Positions 51,601 through 63,600 of a DNA stretch of 64,000 bases are shown here, in pieces. The translations under genes were made by a program, and so were the position numbers. The DNA lies in assembly GCF_040115645.1 (NCBI RefSeq), contig NC_089557.1, positions 682,001 to 746,000 of the forward strand. Direction: 5' to 3'. Source of the stretch: Euwallacea fornicatus (taxonomy: Eukaryota; Arthropoda; Insecta; Coleoptera; Curculionidae). The notes under the pieces are model-generated. The model made no database searches, was not told the origin of the DNA, and saw nothing but the letters and a program-made list of their open reading frames with translations. Each line of letters starts with the position of its first letter. Within the stretch, counting starts at the first letter, position 1.

Positions 51601-54600
51601 TAAACCGTACTCGCGTCAATGGCGTGAAGATGGTTCCCGACGAAAGGTAGATAACTTCTGGTCTTGTCCCGATGGCGTTTTGTGCCCGAAGGGCCCCAAT
51701 TAATTCACCTGATAATTACTTCCTGCGACTGCCGGGGTCTCATAGTATTCACAAACTTTCAACTTCCGATGCCACCGTCGCGCCGACCCCTTGACAGCCG
51801 ACTTCTCATCAACCGGCGGCCATGATTTTTTCCCCAATTCTGAAACAAAAGAGCAACGCATTGTTGCCGTTTCCTTTTTCGTGCCGTCATCTTTTCGGGC
51901 AGATGTTTATTTTCTAAAGAGACGATTTAATATTGAGGTCTCGGAGAGGCAGATTAACTGCAGCTGCCTCTGGAAATGTTCGGATCATCCGTAATTTCCT
52001 CTAGCAACAGAGGGATCTTTCAATTTCGTTTTTGGTGCGCGTTCCCTCTCTTGAGGGATCGTCCCGACATCAAATGTATTAATGCATCGTCATTGATTTC
52101 CTTCAATTCCATTAGGGAATTAGAACTTAGAGGAGGGAAGTCTAGATAAAATTAATGGCGACGTCTCGACCTGCTGACCCAGAAATGAGACTTTACCCGA
52201 GGAAAATGAGCATTTGCAGGATTAAGACGGTTGTGTCTCTCCTTCGGTCACCTTTGAAATAATAAACGTTCATTAGCCGGGTCTATTTCAGGAGTTGACT
52301 CCGGTGTTTGGTCTTCTGCGAAGCAGGTTTCCGACAAGAATTCACAAACGCAAATCGAGTCAGGTGGTCGATGCGTGTATTTGTTGTTTACACGACGTTA
52401 TTTACGAAATGTCACTGCTTGTTTTCTACACCTTTAGGGTTGTATTCAAATACGTTGTTCTACATTAACGTGATTTTAATGATTTTGCATATTTAGCATT
52501 CCGAAAGCACAAACAATACTCATATTATTCTACGATGCGCTCAGCTTGATCAGTTGAACTTAGGACTTTCACTAAAAATTCACAAACGCGCATTTGCCCC
52601 CGGTCACAACGGACATGTGTGTGTGTGTGTTTTCCTATTTTCTCAGCTGCCTACCTACGTGCCATACGTATTCGATGCACATAAATTTTCGTCAAGAGAA
52701 GTCTGAATTCGGCCAGCGACACTCGTTAGAGTATTAAATTCACCATCTGATAGGGAAATTTCCGCCACTTATTATTAGATATTAACGATACGAAATTAGT
52801 CGATGAAAGATGTATGATGGTACTTTCTTGAACGACCTCCTTCCGAGCTATCGATAATGGGAGGACCAGAAGTCATTATTCAATTGAGAGTGAAACCGCA
52901 CAAAGGGGCAGAAAATTGCCGTGGTGCCTCCGGCGATAGTCGATGACTTTCACTATACAAATTTCAGTTTTCAGCAAGTGGTATCCACCTGTATGCGTGG
53001 TAGTTCATAGTGACACACATAAAGACGCAGCGTTTCCCTTTATGGTGCCTATTATTCATTTTTCCCTTGAATGGTACCCACGCTTTCTTTTGATAGGCGA
53101 TAGTAGAAATTTCAAAGGTTGAAGAACGTCAGAGATCGATTACTTTACTCGTTGAAGTCAACGATAAAATCGTCGTACTTGGGGGGGGGGCCAAAAAAAT
53201 CACTTAATATTTGCGCCACTGATGCTTCACCAGAACGTCAAGAAAATCGGGCTCCATGTGCGTGCTTACGAGAAAACAAAATATTTTCCAATAACTTTCT
53301 GCGCTGCAACGATTTGCCACCTTAAACTTCGAAATCCTCCATTCCAGCAAGACATTTCGTTCCACCAGCACCGGTTGGTCTCAATTTACAAATCTGCCTG
53401 TTACGGCCCTGACAACAATCTGATGCAAACCCGGCCAGTTCTTGTTGATCTTGTATCAGACACAACAGGTTAATCTTTATTATTATTATGGGAATTTATT
53501 GTTATTGCCATGAATAGTAAAATCATTGCTGGCCTTGTAAAGCTGAAATACCAACGTTCTACCAGCGCGAACGTAATGAGTTTGCATTGGTTAATGGTCG
53601 GCGAATTTTGCAGTGAAAAATTGACGTAGAGAGTTTTGTACGGTTAACGGTGGAAAGCAATGAGAAAAACATAAAATTCTTTCTTTTTTTTTTGCTCGAT
53701 CTTTAACCCCGAATCGGCATTTTTCCCTAAGGCCGAAGACGCGTGTTGCAGTGTGGCAACGTCGCGGTCGCAGTGACAACTGTCGTCGTGCCAGCTAAAG
53801 TCAGCGGCCGTGATTCTTTTAAACTGCGAAAGAACAGAGTCATGCCTTGTGTGCCACTTTAACGCGTCTTTTCGACGATTGGATTATTTGAATGTAAAAT
53901 TTAAAGAATGTGCTATTAAGGCAGGCCTAAACTGCCGTATAAGGCAACCCGCCGAATTTGGCAACATTGACATTGACGCATTTGACGTTGGAAACGAGCG
54001 AATCGGGCCCTGTTGCCGTTACCCACTTTCTGGTACCGCGACGCGCAGCGATTTCGTTCGAAACAAGACCCCTTCGTTGGAGGTAACTGCATCCTCTCTT
54101 CCTTTACCACATATTCATTAATTACGTGAATTACGGAGAGAAATCATTAAGCCGATTACCCAATAACGATGGCCCATCTGCGGCATAGAAGCGAACGTTT
54201 CCGACTGCGGCAGAAGAAGCAGTGTTCATTGTTCGGAGGCAATTTAATGTTAAAGTTCAATCTCCAGACCCGTGAGACTGGTTCGGGGTCCTAATTACGG
54301 TCTAATTAGCGTTTCATGCGTCGTTTTTTTTTTTTTGTTAATAACAATGACTCGGGCTCGTTTCTACGTAAAAGCCTAAATCGAAACTAATGCTCGGATC
54401 TCGTGGACCTGCAGGAAAACGCGATTAGGCGTTGAATTTATGGGCAATTGTTCGATTAATCAGTCACGCGTTTCTGAAATTAATTAATAGTTGAAATCGC
54501 CACATGAGCAGTACTGGTTTGAAACGGTACTTCCGACCTTAACTGGAAAACATGTGCACAGAAGTAGCAAGTTTTAGCACGTATTCTGCAGAATTCGTTC

Positions 54601-57600
54601 GCTTCTGACGATACCGGCTCGCATTCGCCATTGCGTCCAGACGCCCATCCGATTAAACTGTTCGCTCACGCAGTTCGTTTGGTTTATGGGTCAAGCGTGA
54701 ATCTTTAAAGCCCGATCCGGGATTTACTCTCCTAATCGCCTCCGAAGCACGAACAAAGAAATAAATATTACGTACACCATGAAGCCAGCAGCTCAGGTGC
54801 CAATTAATATAACGCTATTTAATGGTGCTCGATCGGGCCGCACCTAAGAACTGTGCACTAGGAATTATTATGAAGGTATTCGCCTGGGTATTCTCGTAAC
54901 AATTTCGCAATTACTTAGGTTGTTTTTACGCTTGCAGTGGAGTTAAAATATCATCTATCTAATGGCCAAAAGTAGTATACGTTTGATGGCCTTTACATTT
55001 ACCTGTTCATTTGCAATTCAAAAGGTGTACCCTAAAATTTATTCACACGTATCACATATCTGTGCGTCCTTGGAGATTGATTAGCAATTCAACTCTCTAT
55101 CTCGAGCAAAAAAATTGTGGACAATTTTGTTGTTGTTGTTGTTGTTGTTATCAAGAAATATTAGGTATCGTGGATCACGTGTATGCCACGGCGGGGGGGA
55201 GGGAGGGGGCAACAAGTCGAGCGACATTTTTGCCCCGAGGCAGGTGAAGTGCTGGTTTGATTAATTGCCACTAAAAAATTATCCACTCAAGCTGCAGGAA
55301 ATGGCTTTTCCCTTGGGTTCCCGATCGGCGGAAGAAAGGCTGATATTTGACACCGCATCTCTGAAGACATTTGCGTCAACTCGCACCCATCTGCGGCCCG
55401 ATTGACGTAAAGGCTGCCACACTCGACGAAACTAAATAGCCCCTTTTTCTTGTTTCAGCTTCGGAAAACGTACGGGCGGCAGCGCCAGGAGGCAAAACGA
55501 ATGTTTTGTCCTCGAACCCTCCGAGATGATTGTCGTAAGTAGTACTTGAACTATGTAATTTTTCCGCGTTCGTGCAGGTGTAATAAGAGCCAATTCCGCG
55601 TTTGTCCTCGGGCACAATCCGTGGGTAATGTGTCGTCGGTGTTGGGAAAAAAAGCGAAAGTCAACACTCGTATTATTAACTCGTTAATTGGAGTGGTACT
55701 CGATTTCTTGTCAGTGCAACGCGTTGCAAGAACTGAATTGGTACCGGAACTATGTTTATTTTACGAGCTGCAATCGAATTACTGCCAAGAAGTCGGTATC
55801 TGTTAGGTCAGGTCAGGTGAGGTACGTCAAGTACGGAATTACTTGAAATGCTTAGTCGCCAAGGCGTTTAACTTGGAGCAGGTGCCTTCGCCATTTAGTC
55901 TAGAATTGCGATGTTGTGTTTCCCCTTCCTTCCCCTATGCGGGTCTTTTACTGCACGAGTTAACTCAAATCAGTCCAGAAGCTCAAAGAGGGCGACTCAA
56001 TTCTGTCCGAAGCGGGCGCTTGTCAACGGCCCGAATTCACGAGCGCTGTCTCCGCGTCCGTCTCTCTCAGTTTTTGAGTTCCAGAGCCGCGGCTCTCAGA
56101 ATCCGCCGAAAGTAGTCACCGCTGCGGTCTTCCACTCTTTTCCTCGGATTATTCGTCACCTTTCGTGTCATTCCCGCTCTCGGCTGATAACGGGTGACTA
56201 ATCGCGCGGCGACGTCACTGAGGTTTTCTGCCTTATTGACCTCCGCAGCGTTTCCTCGTTATATCCGCTGAACGAGACATGGAATCATTAGAGTGCGAAT
56301 TGGGAATAAGGCACGTGACCCGCATTCCGGTCGAACTACCGGATTCCCAAAACTTCCCCGGATCAAGCGGACGCCGTCAGCGCAGTGCTTGTCCTTACTA
56401 AACACTTTTGACCTTTCGTTCGAAATTTTCCTAAAAGAAGAAAAAAAGGTCGCATTGGATAAACCGACGCCATTAGTGGCGGTGTCGAGGGGAGCATCCG
56501 AACATCAAAGCCCGTCAAGGCCGTTAAGGAAGTCGTTTCTTATTTCTGTGGGTTGTTTATGAGGTCCCGATACGTCCTGTAAACGGGCCCAATATTTTGT
56601 CAGTTTACGTTCCAAATTCACCATCCGCGAGGCCGTATTTTTCCTTCGGGTGATGGGTGGTATTTAACACGCCATGTCTGCATTCTATTTTTGTAATACC
56701 CCCAAAGATTAAAGAAGAGATGTTGGTGCGGCTGCTGTTTCAGTTCAATGCGTCTCTTATCAGTCGAACTGCGGCAGCCGTCAGCGTTTTAGTACTTCGT
56801 ACAGAGTGTTCGCGACAGTGCGCCAGCTCGTAGAAAATATTGTTCGGTGGATATAGACGTTTGAGGAAACCGTGCCAGTCCGATTTTGTAATTTTTCGTT
56901 ATCCATCAAACCGGAAATGGTTCCTTTTTAATACATAAAATCATTTTTGCCGTGCGTACAGAGACCATGCTTCAGTACGTCCACAATCGCTTCGCTGCGC
57001 GCACCTCGGCATCGCGGTACCACTGCTATTTTTAATTGCTCTTCAAGCAAGAATACTGCAATTATTACCAAAGATTATGGCGTTTTTTTTTTTTTTTTTG
57101 ATAAAACGCATAGTTTTGCAAGTGACGGTGTTTTCACTAAGTGTTGCTAGTGAAAGTGCTTCTTCGTCGTTCGCAGCCACTTCATGGTAGTCGTGCCTAT
57201 GAGGATCCTTCGATACTCCATAGAGAAAGAGATAAATAACGCTCATTTGCATGTGGGTCACATTTTTCTTATCAGAGAAAGGAAGCTTCTAGCAATGTCG
57301 CGTAGGCGCCCTAGGAACCTGTAGGCGCCATTATACTTCAACGCATTTTTCCTTTCTATTATTATAATCTACATTATTAACCATATCTTCCTCGGCGTGA
57401 CATTGGTGGCAACCTCGCGCTTGCGTTTGTTTTCGAGAGCGAACGTCAGAGTTTGACAGGAGCGCGGGGCGACGTCTCGCGAACGGGCGACGCTGCCAGA
57501 TGTATTCGAGTGCGTCGCTCGCGGAGGTGCCCCGGCACATGCGGTCTAAGCTCGCTAAAGCGAAATATGTTTAATGTAGCGCACTTCGATACGTTAATTT

Positions 57601-60600
57601 GCGTCTTTAAATCGGGAAAGTAGCAACGCTGCCTGCGGCTTTCCCTTTTTTTTTTACAAAAACTGACGTCAGTTCGCATCAATAGAGGGTTTGCTGGGGT
57701 TATCTTGATACGTCCCTGGTCTCTTCCTAAGGGTTCGTTGTGATGTAAAGATATTCTCGTAGTTTGAACCGTGACCAAGTCAGTGGCGCGGGTTGCATGA
57801 GACATAATTACGATTTTTTTTTTTTTTTTATCATAAAGCACCTATTACTGAGTGTTCAATGTCTTAAATTCCTAATTAATAGGGCCTTGCATTTGTATCT
57901 GAAACTATCATATTTTTTCGTTAATCAAGGAGTCCTACGAGGAGTTTGCGCACCTCTAAGGGTTTTTCCGTTCGTCACTCGGAAGTGTGTCAAAATTTTT
58001 CTCAGATTTTCGCATAATTTTCTTTAAATTGAGGGGCACTTTCGGAGACTACTAAAAGTTTTTCCAGGCGTTTCCACACATTTCGGCGTCTCTCACCTTC
58101 GCCCCGTGTACTTTTCTTAGTCGCCGGAATGCCCTTATCGCACCAGAAGCTACTGCCGGCGCCTGACCGACATTAACGGCCCCTTTATCACTGCTAACCA
58201 AACATACGCTGTTTACTTCGAGAACTTTTTGTTATTTGATAACACGTGTGAAAACTAATAATAGCTTATGGTACCTGATGCGGTTAACCTTTTACAACCG
58301 TTGTGCGTCGAGAGCCTTTATGACGTTGTGCAGCAGCCCATGTTCACATATGCTAAACAATTAGATTCAAGTTGCTCTTGTCCTTGTAACATTGGTATTG
58401 TCTCGTTATACACAGGATGTATTGCCATGCCATTCCATAAACAGACGCTTTCGTAGGACGAGAAAAATAATTTATTGCACGGGACGACCATTGACGACAC
58501 ATTACTGATTAATTTAAGTTAGGCCGCGAATACCATGAAGTCCTGAGGTCCAAGTGAAAAATGTTGAAACACGCTCTTAGAACTTGTTACGATTTGGACC
58601 TTAAACCGGGAATGCGGAAAAGAGTGTCTTTAGGTGATTTATCAGTGCGACGGAAATCGGCAACGTACGAGAATGTTCAAATCCTAAAGAAATACCTGAG
58701 ACGCCGCAATTCGGTGTCATGGCCAAATTTCGTTTGTTTGGAGGTGGATGATGTGTCAGAGGTATTTAGCTCTTTTTGCAATAATAACGTAAAACTAGGA
58801 ATGTGCAGGAGCGGGGAGCAATTTCGATCGGCCCGAACGAATGTAAAGTTCAGAATTTTTGAACCGCAGGGCATTTTTTTAAATCTGTATTTTACCATTG
58901 AAATTCTCATTTGCCACCACTGTTCCTATCGACCCACGATTCAAGCTAATGCTAACGCTTCCTAGCGTATATCCGTTTTTTTCTGGTATATGCCTCTAAA
59001 TGGAGACAAAAGATCTAACATGTGTGAGAACCGCGTTTAGGCCCTACTCCACTACTTGGAGTAGCATGATTAGTGCCACACCTTTTGTGTTCGCCAAGCT
59101 TCATGTGATAAACAAGGATGAGTGTATGGCGATGGGCAGGTGGCGCTGTTTACGTTTCGATGGCATTCGCACGCTGGTGGCAAATGAGAATTTTAATGGT
59201 AAAAATGATAATATTTCTTAAGCAGGGTGCCGTAAGTTCGTCTTTAAGAACCGAGATATTGGAAACAGTTAGGTTATACTGGTGATGTATTTTGAATTGA
59301 AACGCTCCGTTAACCGGGTTCTTTCTTGTTTTCCAGATCGACTATCCCGACGTAGACCAAGGTAGAAGAGCGCAAAATTCTCCTCTAATGGAACACCAAC
59401 AACATAGGCCCATCAACATTATGTTCGATGACGCTGTAAGTACCGTCGTGTTTGATAAATTGTTTCATAAGGAAAAACGCGATTTCAACAATCCAAGCCG
59501 CAGAATTAATTCATCAAAGCCATCCGGCAACCGACCAGAATGCGTAACTACCATTATTGACGTCAAAATCCAAAGTGCTAATTTTCCTTGTTTATACTAT
59601 AGTTGGCAATAGCGCAAATGAATTAAATACATGTTTTGCTGATTGTTTAATTACCCAATTTCGGGAGATTACCGAATACCTCAATTATTAAATTCACTCA
59701 GAAACGTCGAAATGCTAGTTTTAGTTGGTTACATTGTACTGTACATTTTGCGGCGACTTTACCTTCGAAATTTACAGTATGGAGGCCATCCTCACAACAA
59801 CATCCCCAGACCTAGCTTGTACCATAAATGCTCCAGGGGTTCTCACTCTTCGGACACTTCCTCAGCTTACAGCGGCAGCGACACCATGGCCTCGAACCAT
59901 TCCGAGCTCGACGGAGATGAACCTGATCTGTCTGGTTTGGTTGAGAGCATCGTGGATAGTGACGAAGAGGATGATTTGGCAGAGAGCATGGATGTATGGA
60001 AGCGACGCAATTTTTATCTTTTATAGTAACATGGTGTTTTTGGCAGAGTTTGGCTGTGAGAGATAGAGTAAGAGACTGTTTAGAAAAGGAGCCGTCAGAG
60101 AGGACTGAGGACGACATTGAGGCCTTGTTGGAGTTTACGCAACATCTCAAGGCCTTTACCAACATGACTCTGGCGGTGAGGAGGGCGCTTTGCGCCGTTA
60201 TGGTTTTTGCCGTTGTGGAGAAAGCTGGCACCATTGTCATGAACGATGGGGAGGAATTAGGTATTATTGAATGAAAATTATTTAAAAACATCTTTTACCA
60301 TCTACATTCTTTAATGCAGATTCTTGGTCTGTGCTCGTGAACGGCTGCGTAGAGGTAGTAATCACGGGCGAAGAGAATCAAACTCTGTCTATGGGTGACG
60401 CTTTCGGCATCCTCCCCACCATGGACAAGCTCTATCACAAAGGACTGATGATTACCAAGTGCGACGACTGCCAGTTTGTCTGCATAACTCAGTCGGACTA
60501 TTACCGGATCCTTCATCAAGGCGAAGAAAATACCCGCAGGCACGAGGAAGACGGCAACTTGGTGTTGGTCACCGAGCTGAGAGGGTCAGCCGAGTCTGGA

Positions 60601-63600
60601 TCGAATAGGCGCGGACACGTAGTGATCAGAGCTACTCCTCAGCGACTCTCTCACCAACTAATCGAAGAAAACTCTCTCACCGATCCCACTTACGTCGAAG
60701 ACTTTTTGCTGACTCACAGGGTGTTCACTCCAAGCCCTTTGTGCATTGCGAATCAGCTGTTGGAGTGGTTCAAAGACCCGGAAGTTCGAGATCGCGTCAC
60801 AAGGGTGGTGCTCCTGTGGGTCAACAACCATTTCACTGACTTTGAGACTGATCCGGACATGATCGAGTTCCTTGAAAATTTCGAGCAAGGTCTGGAAGAC
60901 GAGCACATGGCCGGGCAATTGCGACTGTTAAACATCGCTTGTGCCGCCAAAGCGCGTATCAGGAACGTAGTGCTGGCTAGGCCCAATAGGGACGAACCTC
61001 TGGCTTTTCAAGTGTTGGGAGGTTTCGAAAGGAACTTTGGAATATTCATTTCGAAGGTGGATAAAAGGTCGAAGGCCGAGGAGGTGGGGCTGAAGCGGGG
61101 AGATCAAATTTTGGAGGTGAACGGGCAGAGCTTCGAGCACGTTTCCCACGCGAGGGCTTTGGAAATTCTGAAGGGGACCACACACTTGAGCATCACGATC
61201 AAGTCCAATTTACTGCATTTCAAGGAGATGCTGAACACGCCCGATAATTCGCCCAGGCCGAGGAGCAGGAAGATTTCAGAAATTGGTACGCAAAGGGTTT
61301 GATATAAATACAGGTTACTGGCTACTAACTGAGGTCGGTGCTCCCGTGCTTTCTAGTGCCCTTTAATATAAAATTTTGCTGTTATGGGGATAATTGTAGA
61401 TTGATTTGTGGCTATAGGGTAGCGACGCACTTTCTACATATTTTTCAACTAAATTTCTTTTCAATGCGTCGATATCTCCGAGGTTTCGCCCTATATATTA
61501 ATCCTTAACTGTGCATTTTGTACCTATTTAATTTGATTATATTTTTAGCCAAAATCCAACACGACCCCCGAGCCAGGTTGTCAACGGTTGAGGGAAATAT
61601 TCTACTGGGTCACACCACCCCATGCTCTGAACCTGTAACCATCAACAGCCCGCAAAAGGAGGGCAAAAAGCCCATGTTCTCCACCATGGGGCCCAAAAGA
61701 CGCCTTCAGAAGGCCCTTATGAAAATGAACATTCTCCCAAAAAACATCATTAAGTACGTTATTTTATTCCGATTGTAGCACTCAACCTTTGACGGTTTTG
61801 TCACATCACAGCATCGGCACTGACCAAGTAGACAATTTCAACCCGCCTTCGAACTTGACCACGAACATTTACCAATCCCAGAGCAATCCGGATTTGATGT
61901 CCATTTGCTACGACGACCTGCGTTGCACTGACTATCCCGAGCACGTGCTCAAGGTTTACAAACCGGACCAGAGCTACAAATACTTACTGATTCATAAGGA
62001 AACCACCGCTCATGAGGTGGTGATGCTGGCTCTGCAGGAATTCGGAATGACCGACCCAAGTTCCAACTTTAGTTTGTGCGAAGTGTCTGTCACAGACACG
62101 CAAACGATCAAGCAAAGACGACTACCAGATCAGTTGCAAAACCTGGCGGAACGTATAGGACTGAGCAGCCGTTATTACTTGAAAACAAACGGCATTACCG
62201 AGACTTTGGTACCTGACGAATTGGCTCCGGAATTGGTGCGCGAAAGTGCGGTGCACTTTTTGCAACTCAACGCCGTGGAAGTGGCCATCCAGCTTACTCT
62301 GCAAGATTTTAGCATATTTAGGCAGATCGAGCCGACAGAATACATAGACGACTTATTTCGGCTGAAGTCGAAATATGGTACTCCCATGCTGGAGAAGTTC
62401 GAGCATTTGGTGAATAAAGAGATGTTTTGGGTGGTAAGCGAGGTGTGCTGCGAGCAGAACCCAGTGCGGAGGATGAAGATTATCAAGCAATTCATTAAAG
62501 TTGCAAGTAAGTTCCTTTTGACTCATAGGTGTTTCAAAACTGTGTTAAAATTCTAAACAAAATGGCCGACACTGATTCAATGTCGACGTTGCCACATTGC
62601 TTTGGCACTGGAGGAGTCTATGGCTTATATCAAAGTCTGTATGTGCACCTGTGAAAAAACGGAAAATTTCTAATACTTCCGCGTGAAGGTGTGAAATTCA
62701 CTTGATTTCATATTATTTTTACCGTTATTGATGGCTTTAATTAGTGGCTTTAATGTTGAATAGTTGCTTCGTCCATATTCACGTCATGAGTGTTCGATCC
62801 GGCACTTTACGGAAAAATAATGGTTCGTAATGAGATCGATTGTTCTCGGTCGGTGACGGGAATTTATCATGCACTTCAAACTAAGTTATGCAGCATTATC
62901 AGTAAGTAAAACACTGTTATTAACCTCCTTGTCCTAAATGATACGAAATATTATGTGAAATCGACGGGAAAAGGGATAACTGTTAAAAACAAGTAATTTT
63001 ACCGATTTTAATATGATGTGAGTTTTTTAGTGGTGCAGGTTTCTATTGGTATGTAAACGTCTCATAGATGGCGTCCTCTTCGGTGCGTGAAATTGTCGCT
63101 CGTATTGGTCTACTCGTATTGAAATAAAAGAGAAGCGGCGTGTTGCCATTTACTAAACAATTTTGCTGATATTTCAATATCTTATTAAGTTGAATCATGA
63201 TGGTTAAAAGTACATATATACGTCTTCATACTACATATGTCTCATTTGAACATTTTTTTTGAAGGACAATGCAAAGAGTGCAAAAACTTCAACTCGATGT
63301 TCGCCATCTTGAGCGGCCTGGGACACGGAGCTGTCACCAGACTGAGGCAAACGTGGGACAAACTACCCGGCAAGTATCAGAGGATATTCAACGATCTGCA
63401 ACAGCTAATGGATCCGTCTAGGAACATGAGCAAATATCGACAACTGGTCAGTGCCGAGCAAACGCAACCTCCCATTGTAAGATTTCTCAATTTGAAACAA
63501 TGATTATGTACAATTTTATCGCTTGAAACAGATACCTTTTTACCCGGTGGTAAAGAAGGATCTCACCTTCATACACGACGGAAACGATTCGCACGTGGAA

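Noticed and set aside
55806..55825. GGTCAGGTCAGGTGAGG short tandem
   Set aside because: Too short to be telomeric (the common insect repeat is TTAGG) or a satellite.
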